Positions 27,663-37,812 are shown, numbered from the stretch's first letter. The stretch: 64,000 nt of DNA from Thermoanaerobacterium thermosaccharolyticum DSM 571 (GCF_000145615.1 NC_014410.1:1282001-1346000), one strand, 5' to 3'. Notes: a model not told the origin generated them from the letters alone. A program made the numbers and translations.

Positions 27663-28757
27663 ATGAAGATAGTTGTAAAAGTAGGAACAAGTACATTGAC
27701 ATACGAAAATGGGCAGCTTAATTTAGAAATGATGGAAAAAATCTCGAGGCAGATTTCTAATTTGCAAAATAGAGGCGATAAAGTAATACTCGTTACATCA
27801 GGCGCAATCGGCGCTGGAATGGGTAAACTTAATATATCGAAAAGACCAAAAACGTTGCCAGAAAAGCAATCATTAGCAGCAATTGGTCAGGGATTGCTTA
27901 TAGAGCTATATGAGAAATTTTTTAATGAATACGGTAAAACGACAGCACAGCTTTTGCTGACGAAAGATGATTTTTCTATAAGAGATAGATATTTGAACAT
28001 TAGTTATACATTGTCAAATTTATTAAAGTATAATGTAGTTCCTATTATAAATGAAAATGACACAGTTACTGTTGATGAGATAAAAATAGGCGATAATGAT
28101 ACATTATCAGCGCTAGTTGCAAGTATTATTGAGGCAGATCTTCTTATTATATTGACGGACATCGATGGGCTATATGACAAGGACCCTAGAGAACCTGATG
28201 CAAAGTTAATAGATGTTGTAGAAGAATTTACAGATAAATTGTTTGAAATAGCGGGAGGGACTGGTACAAATTTGGGCACTGGTGGTATGTATACAAAAAT
28301 TCAGGCGGCAAAAATCTGCTATAATTCAGGTGTTAAAATGGTTATAGCTAATGGTAAGCTTGATAATGTGTTAAATAGAATTGCTAACGGAGAAAAGATA
28401 GGCACACTATTTATGCCGGCTCAAAATCCAATTAGCAATCGAAAGGTATGGATAGCATTTAATGCACATTTGGCTGGTAAGCTGGTTATTGATGACGGAG
28501 CAAAACAAGCTATATTAAATAAGGGAAAAAGTCTATTACCTAGCGGCATAATATCTACAACTGGTGAATATTCTGTAGGTGATTGTGTATCGATAGTTGA
28601 TACTGATGGTAGAGAGATTGCAAGAGGTTTGATTAATTACACATCATTTGAAGTTAATAAAATAAAAGGATTAAAATCTACTGAGATTGATAAGATTCTA
28701 GGGTATAAAAGTTATGATGAAGTTATTCATAGAGACAATCTAGTTGTTATAAGTTAG
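27663..28757 (+). CDS. proB: Glutamate 5-kinase
   Basis: A 364-aa enzyme that phosphorylates glutamate in the first step of proline synthesis. The amino acid kinase domain starts VVKVGTSTLT, with LVTSGAIGAGMG, NENDTVTVDEIKIGDND and GTGGMYTKIQAA. A C-terminal PUA domain of about 90 residues is present. ATG 27663 is favoured over ATG 27657 by spacing from GAGGG. proA follows, with a promoter near the end of proB. Confidence 0.94.
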   Translation: MKIVVKVGTSTLTYENGQLNLEMMEKISRQISNLQNRGDKVILVTSGAIGAGMGKLNISKRPKTLPEKQSLAAIGQGLLIELYEKFFNEYGKTTAQLLLTKDDFSIRDRYLNISYTLSNLLKYNVVPIINENDTVTVDEIKIGDNDTLSALVASIIEADLLIILTDIDGLYDKDPREPDAKLIDVVEEFTDKLFEIAGGTGTNLGTGGMYTKIQAAKICYNSGVKMVIANGKLDNVLNRIANGEKIGTLFMPAQNPISNRKVWIAFNAHLAGKLVIDDGAKQAILNKGKSLLPSGIISTTGEYSVGDCVSIVDTDGREIARGLINYTSFEVNKIKGLKSTEIDKILGYKSYDEVIHRDNLVVIS

Positions 28758-28772
28758 ATTATACTGTATAAT
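28744..28772 (+). promoter_or_regulatory. Candidate sigma-A promoter for proA
   Basis: TTGTTA (28744-28749) and TATAAT (28767-28772) with a 17-nt spacer, overlapping the end of proB. It would allow proA and following genes to be transcribed separately. Confidence 0.5.
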
Positions 28773-28799
28773 AAGATATTGTTTAAGGAGGCTTAATAT

Positions 28800-30044
28800 A
28801 TGGAGGTTGAAGTAAAGGCTGATATTGCTAAGAGTGCGTCCAGAAGGTTAGCTATGCTTGATGAAAATGTTAAAAATGAAGCTCTTAAAAATATGGCTGA
28901 TGAGCTTATAAAAAGTAAAGACAGAATATTAAAAGCAAATGAGAAGGATATTTTAGCAGCAGAAAATAAAGGCGTTAAAGAATCTTTGATAGACAGACTT
29001 AGATTAAACGAAAAGCGTATAGAAGGCATGGCTAATGGACTTTTAGAAATATCTGCATTGCCGGATCCTGTAGGAGCTATAGAAGAAATGTGGAAAAGGC
29101 CAAATGGACTTCAGATTGGTAAAATGCGCTGCCCTATTGGTGTAATAGGAATAATTTATGAGTCCAGGCCAAATGTCACAGCCGATGCTGCAGGGCTTTG
29201 TTTAAAGTCTGGGAATGCAGTTATATTGAAAGGCGGTAGTGACGCATTAAATTCTAATATAGCAATTGTTGAAGCGATTGCTAAAGCCGCAGAAGTATCT
29301 GGAGTTCCTAAAGGTGCAATACAAATTATTGAGAATACGGACAGAGAAGAAGTTAACCGCATGATGAAATTAAATGGCAAGATTGATTTGCTCATTCCAA
29401 GAGGTGGTGCGAATTTAATTCAGAATGTTATAAAAAATTCTACAGTTCCAGTCATTGAAACCGGCGTTGGTAATTGCCATGTTTTTGTTGATTCATACGC
29501 TGATTTAGAAATGGCTCTCAAAATTATTGTGAATGCCAAAACTCAAAGACCGGGGGTATGCAATGCCATTGAGAAAGTCCTCATTCACAGAGATATTAGA
29601 GAAAAGTTTTTGCCAATCATGGTAGAAAAACTTACATCTTTAGGTGTTGAAATACGTGGCTGTGAATTAACTAGATCGATATGTCCTGATGTAAAAGAAG
29701 CAAATGAAGATGATTGGAGAACAGAATATCTCGACTTGATACTTGCCGTTAAGATTGTAGAAGATGTTGACAGTGCTATTGAACATATAAATAAATATTC
29801 CTCTGGACATTCTGAAAGCATAGTGACAGAAAATTATACAAATGCAATGAAATTTATAAAATCTATTGATTCTGCAGCAGTGTACGTCAATGCATCAACT
29901 AGATTTACAGATGGGGGAGAATTTGGCTTTGGAGCTGAAATAGGCATTAGCACACAAAAAATGCATGCAAGAGGGCCTATGGGGCTTAAAGAATTGACGA
30001 CATATAAGTATGTAATTCTAGGAAATGGTCAGATAAGAGAATAA
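28800..30044 (+). CDS. proA: Gamma-glutamyl phosphate reductase
   Basis: A 414-aa NADPH-dependent aldehyde dehydrogenase-superfamily enzyme that reduces glutamyl phosphate to glutamate semialdehyde. It shows GVIGIIYESRPNVTADAAGL, the nucleotide-binding LIPRGGANLI, and the catalytic Cys in TQRPGVCNAIE. The STRFTDGGEFGFGAEIGIST ending is typical. Length normal; AAGGAGGC precedes the ATG. Confidence 0.96.
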   Translation: MEVEVKADIAKSASRRLAMLDENVKNEALKNMADELIKSKDRILKANEKDILAAENKGVKESLIDRLRLNEKRIEGMANGLLEISALPDPVGAIEEMWKRPNGLQIGKMRCPIGVIGIIYESRPNVTADAAGLCLKSGNAVILKGGSDALNSNIAIVEAIAKAAEVSGVPKGAIQIIENTDREEVNRMMKLNGKIDLLIPRGGANLIQNVIKNSTVPVIETGVGNCHVFVDSYADLEMALKIIVNAKTQRPGVCNAIEKVLIHRDIREKFLPIMVEKLTSLGVEIRGCELTRSICPDVKEANEDDWRTEYLDLILAVKIVEDVDSAIEHINKYSSGHSESIVTENYTNAMKFIKSIDSAAVYVNASTRFTDGGEFGFGAEIGISTQKMHARGPMGLKELTTYKYVILGNGQIRE

Positions 30045-30066
30045 ACTTTAAAGTGAGGTTTTTACG

Positions 30067-30513
30067 ATGAAAAGAGTTCTTATTATACATGGTCCAAATT
30101 TAAATTTGACTGGCAGCAGGGAAACGGATATTTACGGAGAAGTTAGTTTTGAAGAAATAAATAATATCATAAAAAGAGAAGCTTCAAAACTTGATCTGGC
30201 AGTAAAAATACAGCAATCGAATAGTGAAGGAGAGATAATAGATTTTATTCATTCTGCAAAGAATAATTTTGATGCAATAATAATAAATCCTGGTGCTTAT
30301 TCACATTATAGCTATGCGATAATGGATGCTATAGGCGCAATAGATATTCCTGTAATAGAAGTGCATCTTTCGAATATACAAAAACGTGAGGATTTCAGAC
30401 ACGTTTCGGTAACTGCAACAAGGTGTCTTGGGCAAATATCGGGCTTTGGACCGTACAGCTATGTCCTTGCTTTGAATGCGGTAAAATTATTAGAAGACAG
30501 TCTAAAGGAGTGA
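30067..30513 (+). CDS. aroQ: 3-dehydroquinate dehydratase, type II
   Basis: A 148-aa dodecameric type II dehydroquinase. The N-terminus [19 protein letters not shown] carries the catalytic Tyr in its loop, with [17 protein letters not shown] and [19 protein letters not shown] downstream. It joins aroE and aroK as the third shikimate gene in the window. Confidence 0.96.
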   Translation: MKRVLIIHGPNLNLTGSRETDIYGEVSFEEINNIIKREASKLDLAVKIQQSNSEGEIIDFIHSAKNNFDAIIINPGAYSHYSYAIMDAIGAIDIPVIEVHLSNIQKREDFRHVSVTATRCLGQISGFGPYSYVLALNAVKLLEDSLKE

Positions 30514-30517
30514 TAAT

Positions 30518-31582
30518 TTGAATATTAGGTTAGATGCAGCAAAAAGACTATTGATTGAAAAAGGGTTGGATGGTTTTATTGTGTTTAAACCTGTAAATGT
30601 AACATACTTGACTGGATTTACAGGCGATGATAGTATAGCGATAATAAGCTTGAACGAGTCTTATTTTATAACTGATTCTAGGTATACAGAACAAGCCTAT
30701 CAGGAAATTAAAGATTTTAAAATTGTTGAACATAAATCGGATATATTTGAAGCAATAAAAGACTGCGTAAATATGATGGGCATTAATAAACTTGGATTTG
30801 AAGAAAACTATATTACTTTTGAACAGTACAATAAATTGAAGAATATGCTGAATGTAGTTATGAAGCCAGAGAATAGCTTTGTAGAAAGTCTAAGAGAAAT
30901 TAAGGATGATACTGAAATAGAAAACATAAAAAAAGCTCAATTTATTACAGATGAAACTTTTAAATATTTTATAAATTTTGTAAAACCTGGAATGAAAGAA
31001 AAAGATGTTGCTTTAGAGATGGAATATTATATGAAAAAACTTGGAGCAGATGATAAATCGTTTGATTTTATAGTTGCTTCAGGAAAAAGGTCTTCAATGC
31101 CTCATGGAAAGGCTTCAGATAAGGTTATTGAAAATGGCGATTTTGTTACTTTTGATTACGGCTGCAGAGTAAATGGATATTGTTCTGACATGACTAGGAC
31201 AATTGTCGTTGGCAAGGCCAATGAAAAACAGAGAGAAATTTATAATACAGTTTTAGAAGCTCAAATCAACGCAATTAATAATCTAAAATCGGGTATGATA
31301 GAAAAAGAGGGAGACTATCTTGCAAGAAAGATAATTATTGAAAGAGGCTATGGTGATTACTTCGGCCATTCTTTAGGACATGGTGTTGGTCTTGAAATAC
31401 ATGAAAAGCCGTTTATGGGCCCGCGAGGAACTAATTTATTAAAATCCGGTATGGTTGTTACAGTGGAACCGGGGATATATATTCCTGATTTCTCTGGCGT
31501 TAGAATAGAAGATATGGTATTATTAAAAGAAGATGGCGTTATTGATTTGACAAATTCGCCAAAAGAATTAATTGAAGTATAA
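30518..31582 (+). CDS. M24 family Xaa-Pro aminopeptidase
   Basis: A 354-aa metallopeptidase of the creatinase/prolidase fold. An N-terminal creatinase-like domain is followed by the pita-bread domain, with metal ligands in FDYGCRVNGYCSDMTRT, FGHSLGHGVGLEIHE and VTVEPGIYIP plus a late Glu in VRIEDMVLL. Probably releases N-terminal residues before proline. TTG 30518 follows AAAGGAG; the gene sits directly before efp as in B. subtilis (yqhT-efp). Confidence 0.92.
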   Translation: MNIRLDAAKRLLIEKGLDGFIVFKPVNVTYLTGFTGDDSIAIISLNESYFITDSRYTEQAYQEIKDFKIVEHKSDIFEAIKDCVNMMGINKLGFEENYITFEQYNKLKNMLNVVMKPENSFVESLREIKDDTEIENIKKAQFITDETFKYFINFVKPGMKEKDVALEMEYYMKKLGADDKSFDFIVASGKRSSMPHGKASDKVIENGDFVTFDYGCRVNGYCSDMTRTIVVGKANEKQREIYNTVLEAQINAINNLKSGMIEKEGDYLARKIIIERGYGDYFGHSLGHGVGLEIHEKPFMGPRGTNLLKSGMVVTVEPGIYIPDFSGVRIEDMVLLKEDGVIDLTNSPKELIEV

Positions 31583-31603
31583 CAAATGATGGAGGGATTT
31601 TAA

Positions 31604-32161
31604 TTGGTATCAGCAGGAGAATTTAGAAAAGGAATGACTATTGACATCGACGGTCAAGTATTTACGGTTGTGGATTTTCAACACGTAAAACCGGGTAAAG
31701 GAGCTGCTTTTGTTAGAACAAGGTTAAAAAACGTAATAACAGGAGCTGTCGTTGAAAGAACTTTTAATCCAACTGAGAAAGTTGACGAAGCAGTAATAGA
31801 AAGAAAGGATATGCAGTATCTTTACAATGATGGAAACCTTTATTATTTCATGGATACTGAGACATATGAGCAAATTCCTTTAAATTACGATAAAGTTGAA
31901 GATGCAATGAAATTTTTAAAAGAAAACATGATAGCAACTATAAAATTCTATAAAGGAGAGGCATTTTCAGTAGAACCCCCTACTTTTGTAGAGTTGGAAG
32001 TAGTTGAAACTGAACCGGGATTTAAAGGTGATACCGCAACAGGTGGTTCAAAACCAGCAAAAGTTGAAACAGGAGCTGTAATACAAGTGCCTTTATTTGT
32101 TAATCAAGGAGACATAATAAAGATAGACACAAGAACATCAGAATATCTGGAAAGAGTATAG
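31604..32161 (+). CDS. efp: Translation elongation factor P
   Basis: A 185-aa factor that rescues ribosomes stalled at polyproline stretches. Domain I has [20 protein letters not shown], with the tip Lys in the PGKGAA loop; the C-terminal OB domains end [20 protein letters not shown] 31604 follows GGAGGG. No dedicated modification gene (epmA/B) is adjacent. Confidence 0.96.
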   Translation: MVSAGEFRKGMTIDIDGQVFTVVDFQHVKPGKGAAFVRTRLKNVITGAVVERTFNPTEKVDEAVIERKDMQYLYNDGNLYYFMDTETYEQIPLNYDKVEDAMKFLKENMIATIKFYKGEAFSVEPPTFVELEVVETEPGFKGDTATGGSKPAKVETGAVIQVPLFVNQGDIIKIDTRTSEYLERV

Positions 32162-32206
32162 TTTTAGCCATTTTAAAAAATAATAGTAAAGGAGGAGGTA
32201 TGTAAG

Positions 32207-32605
32207 ATGGAGTATTTATATGAGCGCATATCGTATTTAAGAGGTCTTGTGGATGGCTTGGAGATTGACGAAAAGACAAAAGAGGGCAGAGTGCTGATTG
32301 CTATAATCGATGCACTGGAAGACTTTGCGGATGCTATAAATGACTTAGAAGCCTCACAATCAGAACTTGATGATTATGTAGGTGCTATCGACGAAGATTT
32401 GTCAGAAGTGGAAGATGAAATTTACGATGATGAATCTGACGACGAATATGATTATGTTGAAGTTGAATGTCCCCGTTGCCATATGCTTATGAGCGTAGAA
32501 GATGAACTTCTTGACGATGAAGATGCAGAAATAGTATGTCCTCATTGTAATGAAACGATCAATGTAAAAGATGTAGTTATTTATGAAGATGATGATAAAG
32601 AATAG
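32207..32605 (+). CDS. CD1247 N-terminal domain-containing protein with zinc ribbon
   Basis: A 132-aa acidic protein. The N-terminal half, starting MEYLYERISYLRGLVDGLEI, matches the CD1247 domain found in Clostridia. The C-terminal part has two CxxC pairs (CPRCH and CPHCN) separated by about 25 residues, a zinc ribbon. It follows efp and precedes spoIIIA, a common clostridial order. Function unknown. Confidence 0.82.
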   Translation: MEYLYERISYLRGLVDGLEIDEKTKEGRVLIAIIDALEDFADAINDLEASQSELDDYVGAIDEDLSEVEDEIYDDESDDEYDYVEVECPRCHMLMSVEDELLDDEDAEIVCPHCNETINVKDVVIYEDDDKE

Positions 32606-32616
32606 GCTAATGTAAA

Positions 32617-32656
32617 AAAATACTCACTAAATTATTTTAGTGAGTATTTTTTTTAT
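32617..32656 (+). terminator. Intrinsic terminator before spoIIIA
   Basis: AAATACTCACTAAA pairs with TTAGTGAGTATTT around a short AT loop and is followed by a run of T. It separates the efp unit from the spoIIIA operon. Confidence 0.88.
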
Positions 32657-32708
32657 TCATAAATATATACAGTCGTAAATATAATTTTTGTAGAGAGGAG
32701 GACATGTA

Positions 32709-33710
32709 ATGATAAACAAAAGCAAAAATTATGATGAATTATTGTATTCACTACCATTGACTGTTAGAAGTATAATCATCAAACTTGATGATAATTTGAA
32801 AGAAAGTCTAGAGGAAATTAGACTCAGAATAGATAAGCCATTGATGATTCATGTAAATAATCAAGAAAAATTTCTATCGATTGATGGAAAGATTGTTAAC
32901 TCTCCAAAATTAGCGTACATAGTAACAAGTGAAGACTGTGAAAAAGCATTGCAACTTATATCAAAATCTTCGATATATGCTTTCGAAAATGAGATTAAAA
33001 ATGGATATATAACATTAAAAGGTGGGTATAGAGTTGGAATTTGCGGAAAATGTGTTATTGAAAATGGATCGATAAAAACGATTGTAAATGTTTCAGGCTT
33101 TAATTATAGAATAATGCGCCAATGTATAGGGGCATCAGATGAAATAATGAAGTATATTATAAAATATCCCAATATCGTGTACAATACTTTGATAATTTCG
33201 CCTCCACAATGTGGAAAAACAACATTGCTTAGGGATATAGCTCGCAATATTAGTAATGGAATGGCGGATTTGGATTTTAATGGAGAAAATGTGTCAATAA
33301 TTGATGAAAGATCGGAAATTGCTGCATGTTTTAAAGGTAATCCACAAAATGATGTAGGCTACCGTACTGATGTATTAGATTCATGTCCAAAACATATTGG
33401 AATTTTAATGATGATAAGGTCTATGTCTCCAAAAGTTATAATAACTGATGAGATAGGGAAAATAGAAGATATTTTAGCTATACACGAAGCGTTAAATGCA
33501 GGAGTAAGTATAATTACTACAGTGCATGGAAAAGACATAGAAGATATAATGAGAAAAAAACACATAGATGATATGCTAAACAACAGAGAGTTTGACAGGT
33601 ACGTAATTCTTAGCAGAAAATTAGGAGCCGGTACAATTGATGCCATTCTTGATAAAGAATTTAAGGCTATTTTTAAAGGACCATATAGAAAGGAATGCAG
33701 TTTATTATGA
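32709..33710 (+). CDS. spoIIIAA: Stage III sporulation protein AA
   Basis: A 333-aa secretion-type ATPase of the mother cell that powers the SpoIIIA-SpoIIQ channel between mother cell and forespore. It carries KGGYRVGICGKCV, Walker A SPPQCGKTTLLRD (about residues 165-177), SIIDERSEIAACFKG and VIITDEIGKIED as Walker B. First gene of the complete eight-gene operon. Confidence 0.96.
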   Translation: MINKSKNYDELLYSLPLTVRSIIIKLDDNLKESLEEIRLRIDKPLMIHVNNQEKFLSIDGKIVNSPKLAYIVTSEDCEKALQLISKSSIYAFENEIKNGYITLKGGYRVGICGKCVIENGSIKTIVNVSGFNYRIMRQCIGASDEIMKYIIKYPNIVYNTLIISPPQCGKTTLLRDIARNISNGMADLDFNGENVSIIDERSEIAACFKGNPQNDVGYRTDVLDSCPKHIGILMMIRSMSPKVIITDEIGKIEDILAIHEALNAGVSIITTVHGKDIEDIMRKKHIDDMLNNREFDRYVILSRKLGAGTIDAILDKEFKAIFKGPYRKECSLL

Positions 33711-34222
33711 TAAAAATTATTGGAATGATCATGGTTCTACTTTCATCTACACTGATAGGGTATTTAAAATCGCTTAAATATACGTTAAGAAGGCGGACAA
33801 TAAGAGCTATTTTATCTAGCCTTAACATTTTGATAACTGAAATTACATATAACCAAATAACCTTATCAGAAGCATTTGCTAAATTATCAGAAACATCTGA
33901 ATCAGGTATTGGGAAGCTTTATTTAATAGCGTCTCAAATTTTAAATTCTAACGAGGGATATACGGCTAGTGAAGCATGGGAAATTGCACTTGATAAGGTG
34001 GGAGACCTCAACTTAAATCAAGATGATATAAGAATATTAAAATCGTTTGGGAAAGGGCTTGGAAATTCTGATATATATAATCAGGAAAAAAATTTTAAGT
34101 TTACATCGGAATTGCTTAAAAAGCAACTTAGTGATGCGGAAGAATTAAGTAAAAAAAATGAAAAACTTTATAAAAATCTCGGTGTATTGGTAGGTATAGC
34201 AGTAATTATCATATTTTTATAA
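33707..34222 (+). CDS. spoIIIAB: Stage III sporulation protein AB
   Basis: A 171-aa GspF-like membrane protein with hydrophobic segments at both ends, the family arrangement. The ATG overlaps the spoIIIAA stop (ATGA). An ATG 12 nt upstream is possible but overlaps the AAAGGA site. It forms part of the SpoIIIA channel complex. Confidence 0.92.
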   Translation: MIKIIGMIMVLLSSTLIGYLKSLKYTLRRRTIRAILSSLNILITEITYNQITLSEAFAKLSETSESGIGKLYLIASQILNSNEGYTASEAWEIALDKVGDLNLNQDDIRILKSFGKGLGNSDIYNQEKNFKFTSELLKKQLSDAEELSKKNEKLYKNLGVLVGIAVIIIFL

Positions 34223-34235
34223 GGAGGTAGTAATT

Positions 34236-34433
34236 TTGAGCATAGATGTAATATTTAAGATAGCTGCAATCGGAATTTTGGTAACTGTACTAAATCAAAT
34301 TTTGATTAGATCAGGGAGAGAAGAGCAAGCTATGATGGTTACATTGGCAGGTGTAGTAGTGGTATTAATGATGGTAATAACTATGATAAATAATCTATTT
34401 ACAGCGGTTAAGACTATATTTCAATTGTATTAA
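34236..34433 (+). CDS. spoIIIAC: Stage III sporulation protein AC
   Basis: A 65-aa protein with two hydrophobic segments (IFKIAAIGILVTVLNQILI and MMVTLAGVVVVLMMVITMI) joined by RSGREEQA, the classical SpoIIIAC form. TTG start behind AAGGAGG. Confidence 0.94.
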   Translation: MSIDVIFKIAAIGILVTVLNQILIRSGREEQAMMVTLAGVVVVLMMVITMINNLFTAVKTIFQLY

Positions 34434-34464
34434 ATGAGATAAGACATGCGAAAGGAACTTTTTT

Positions 34465-34851
34465 ATGGAAATTGTTCAAATTGTAGCGATTGGTATTATA
34501 TGTATTATTATTCTCTCAATACTGAGAGAAACTAACAAAGACCTTGCAGTGATAATAAGTTTAATTGCCAGCATACTTATATTTTTTATTGTAATTCCTA
34601 AAATTAGCAATATAATAACAGTTTTAAATACTATCGCTGATAAAAGTGGCATTAACAGTATATATGTTAAAACAATTCTTAAAATAATTGGTATTGCCTA
34701 TATTGCGGAATTTGGAGTTCAACTTTCAAATGATGCTAATGAAAAAAATATAGCAACTAAGATAGAATTAGCAGGAAAGATAATAATTGTCTTTTTATCA
34801 CTTCCTATAATAATAGCACTTGTTGATACGATAGTTTCTATAATGCCGTGA
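34465..34851 (+). CDS. spoIIIAD: Stage III sporulation protein AD
   Basis: A 128-aa membrane protein with four hydrophobic stretches and the motif IIGIAYIAEFGVQLSNDANE, matching SpoIIIAD. ATG 34465 behind AAAGGA. Confidence 0.94.
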   Translation: MEIVQIVAIGIICIIILSILRETNKDLAVIISLIASILIFFIVIPKISNIITVLNTIADKSGINSIYVKTILKIIGIAYIAEFGVQLSNDANEKNIATKIELAGKIIIVFLSLPIIIALVDTIVSIMP

Positions 34852-34861
34852 GGTGAAAAAC

Positions 34862-36025
34862 GTGAGAAAAATTTCATTTTTAATATTAGTTTCAATAATA
34901 ATATTGATATTTCCAATTAAAACATATGCTGATACGAATGATGATTTGTATAGCCAAATACAAAATGCTGATACTAGTCAAATTGATTCATTGATCAAAG
35001 AGATAAACGAGAAAAATGGAAATATATTTCCAATAACAGATGTTAAAACATATATTATAAATGTTTTAAATGGAAAAGAAACATTTAGTATAAAAGATAT
35101 TATCAGTAATATATTAAAAATTCTTTTTAATGAAGTTAAATCATCATTAGATATTTTTATCCAGCTTTTATTATTAGCAATAATTAGCGCGGTATTGACA
35201 AATTTAGAAAATTCTTTTGGAAATGATGGCATAAGTCAAATTGCACATATAGCTGTATATGCTGTTTTGGTTATAGTAGCAATAAAAAGTTTCACAAGCA
35301 TTTTAAACATCGGAAGAGATGCAATAGATAGTATGGTAAATTTCATGCAGGCGATTTTACCAATTTTGATTACAATGTTGGCTTCTGTTGGAGCTTTTGC
35401 ATCGGCATCTTTCTTTCAACCTGCATTAATAATGGTAGTGGAATTTACAGCTAAAGAAATCAAGGATTTTATTCTTCCAGCAATACTCTTTATGACAGTA
35501 GTGAAAGTGATAAGTCGTATTTCCGATAAGTTTACTTTAGATAAACTTGCAGATTTTTTTAAAACTATTTGTACCGCAGCTATTTCAATTTTACTTAGTA
35601 TTTTTATAGGTGTTATAACGATTCAAGGTATCACATCATCTATAGCAGATGGTGCAATATCGAGGACGACAAAGTACGCAGTAGGTGCATTTTTGCCTGT
35701 TGTTGGCAGCATATTATCAGATAGCATAGATACTATTATGAGTGCGTCTCTTTTAATAAAGGGAGCGATAAGCACTTTTGGACTTATTTCTATAATTTTT
35801 ATAGCTATTATCCCGATTATTAAAATATTTTCAGTGATGTTAATATATAAATTTTCTGCAGCTGTAATAGAGCCAATAGCTGACAAAAAAATAGTTGATT
35901 TTATATGTGATCTTACCACATCCATCGCATATGTATTTGCTGCATTGGTATCAGTAACTGTAATGATGTTTTTATCAATAACTGCTGTGATAAATGCATC
36001 TAGTATTAGCGTAATGATGAAATAA
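34862..36025 (+). CDS. spoIIIAE: Stage III sporulation protein AE
   Basis: A 387-aa polytopic membrane protein with a cleavable-looking signal (ILVSIIILIFPIKTYA) and about eight further hydrophobic segments. It is the large membrane component of the SpoIIIA complex. GTG 34862 is favoured over an in-frame GTG 34853 since the latter lies inside GAGGTG. Confidence 0.93.
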   Translation: MRKISFLILVSIIILIFPIKTYADTNDDLYSQIQNADTSQIDSLIKEINEKNGNIFPITDVKTYIINVLNGKETFSIKDIISNILKILFNEVKSSLDIFIQLLLLAIISAVLTNLENSFGNDGISQIAHIAVYAVLVIVAIKSFTSILNIGRDAIDSMVNFMQAILPILITMLASVGAFASASFFQPALIMVVEFTAKEIKDFILPAILFMTVVKVISRISDKFTLDKLADFFKTICTAAISILLSIFIGVITIQGITSSIADGAISRTTKYAVGAFLPVVGSILSDSIDTIMSASLLIKGAISTFGLISIIFIAIIPIIKIFSVMLIYKFSAAVIEPIADKKIVDFICDLTTSIAYVFAALVSVTVMMFLSITAVINASSISVMMK

Positions 36026-36047
36026 AGGCTAAAAGGGGATGCATGAT

Positions 36048-36629
36048 GTGGAAATGGTAAAAAATTGGATACTTCAAATTGCATATATTTCAATCTTAGC
36101 TATTGTATTTGAACTTTTGATTCCGTCTTCGAATATGAAAAAATACGTGAAAGTTGTAATAGGATTGACAATTATGATTGCCATTATCAATCCAATTTTA
36201 GGTTTTTTGAAAAATGGTGTGGATGTAAATAGTACATTGGAAAGGGAGTATAATTACAACAGCATAGATATTAATTCCATGACTAAACAAGCTGAAATAG
36301 AGAGAAATAAGCTTATAGTTGATGAATACAAAAAAAGATTGAATGAGCAGATAAAAGAAAGAATATTAGATATAATTGATGCCTCTGATGTGGAAGTGGA
36401 ATCAACAATAATTGAAGATTTAAACGATAAAAATTTTGGTGTGATAAAAAATGTACATGTAGTACTTTCAAATGTTAAATACAAAATGGTTAATGATATA
36501 AATGATGGAAAAATTATAATAGATACAAGTAAAACTGATGAAAAAGGACAAATATTAGATGACATTAAAAATGATATAAGTAAATTCTATAATGTACCAT
36601 TAAAGAATATAACTATAGAGGAAAGATAA
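36048..36629 (+). CDS. spoIIIAF: Stage III sporulation protein AF
   Basis: A protein of about 193 aa with two N-terminal transmembrane helices (ILQIAYISILAIVFELLI and VVIGLTIMIAIINPILGFL) and a ring-building-motif-like soluble domain. GTG 36048 has AAAGGGG at suitable distance; an ATG at 36039 touches that site. Confidence 0.9.
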   Translation: MEMVKNWILQIAYISILAIVFELLIPSSNMKKYVKVVIGLTIMIAIINPILGFLKNGVDVNSTLEREYNYNSIDINSMTKQAEIERNKLIVDEYKKRLNEQIKERILDIIDASDVEVESTIIEDLNDKNFGVIKNVHVVLSNVKYKMVNDINDGKIIIDTSKTDEKGQILDDIKNDISKFYNVPLKNITIEER

Positions 36630-36650
36630 AAAATGAAAGGGGGATAAATT

Positions 36651-37226
36651 GTGGATTTGAATAAACTAAAGCAAAAAATTTTGAAGGCGGATAATAAGAC
36701 CATCCAGGATTTAACGGTAATTTTCATTATTGGTTTGATTATTTTAATAGGGGCCAGCATCTTTTTGAAGCCCAAACCTACAAATAAAGATTCAGATAAA
36801 CAAATGGTTGTAAAACAAGTTACAAATGATGATTATGCAAGTCAACTAGAATTAGAATTAAAGAATATTTTGTCAAAAATTCATGGAGCAGGCAATGTAG
36901 ATGTTTTAGTGACGTTAGATTCTGACGAAGAAGTAGTAGCGGCTATGGATACAGTTCAGTCAGAAACTACTACAAACGAAAAAGACAGTAATGGTGGAAC
37001 AAGAACAACCATTCAAAGTGAAACAAATAACAAAATTGTAACATCACAAACTACAAGTGGAGAAAATCAGCCGATGATTTTAAAAAAAGTGATGCCTGAG
37101 ATAAGAGGTGTTGTTGTTGTAGCAGATGGCGCGAAAGATTCCAATGTTCAATATGAACTTATGACATCAGTAGAGACGGCATTGGGCATTCCGGCATATA
37201 AGGTTAAAGTTGTATCTTCAAAATAA
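36651..37226 (+). CDS. spoIIIAG: Stage III sporulation protein AG
   Basis: A 191-aa protein with one transmembrane helix (about residues 21-42) and a ring-building-motif domain in the intermembrane space, carrying ELKNILSKIHGAGNVDVLVTL and RGVVVVADGAKDSNVQYEL. SpoIIIAG forms a large ring in the channel. GTG start. Confidence 0.93.
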   Translation: MDLNKLKQKILKADNKTIQDLTVIFIIGLIILIGASIFLKPKPTNKDSDKQMVVKQVTNDDYASQLELELKNILSKIHGAGNVDVLVTLDSDEEVVAAMDTVQSETTTNEKDSNGGTRTTIQSETNNKIVTSQTTSGENQPMILKKVMPEIRGVVVVADGAKDSNVQYELMTSVETALGIPAYKVKVVSSK

Positions 37227-37245
37227 AATTTTAGGAGGTTATACT

Positions 37246-37806
37246 ATGATGTATTTAAAGAAAAAATCTATAGCGATTGCATCTTTGGTTTTGCTTATAG
37301 CGATAGCTTTTGTCATTAATTATAGCTATCAAAATGGAATAAACAAAAATGCCTCAAGTAAAAGTAATAATTTAAATACTCAATCAGTAGATAAAAGCCA
37401 GGCTTCAAGTTCCACATCCTCAAATAAACAGTCAGAAGCTAAGACAGCATTATCAAGTGGATTGTTTTCATCTTATAGGCAAGACAGAGATGTCAATAGG
37501 AGCCGCAGTTTGGAAGCATTGCAAGAAATAGTAAATAATAAAAATACTAGCCAAGAGACTAGAGATGAAGCACAGAAACAGATTATCAAGTTAACTGAAA
37601 CAAATCAAAAAGAATTGATTTTAGAAAATTTAATTAAAGCAAAGGGATTTCAAGACGCTATAGTATTAATAGACAATAATACAGCGAATGTTATAGTACA
37701 AGCAGATAAATTGTCTGAGGATGAAGTTGCAAAAATTCAAGATGTAGTTTCACAGCAAACTGGCTTTCCTCTTGATAACATAAAAATCATGAACAGAATG
37801 AATTAG
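37246..37806 (+). CDS. spoIIIAH: Stage III sporulation protein AH
   Basis: A 186-aa bitopic protein with one transmembrane helix, a Ser/Asn/Gln-rich linker (about residues 33-70), and an FliF/YscJ-like ring domain. It pairs with SpoIIQ across the septum. ATG 37246 lies 7 nt from AGGAGG. Last gene of the operon. Confidence 0.92.
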   Translation: MMYLKKKSIAIASLVLLIAIAFVINYSYQNGINKNASSKSNNLNTQSVDKSQASSSTSSNKQSEAKTALSSGLFSSYRQDRDVNRSRSLEALQEIVNNKNTSQETRDEAQKQIIKLTETNQKELILENLIKAKGFQDAIVLIDNNTANVIVQADKLSEDEVAKIQDVVSQQTGFPLDNIKIMNRMN

Positions 37807-37812
37807 TTATAA

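Noticed and set aside
32655-32682. Sigma-E promoter before spoIIIAA (TTCATAAA with CGTAAATAT)
   Set aside because: Spoiled by mismatches in the -10 box and by the local AT richness; plausible biologically but not supported well enough to list.
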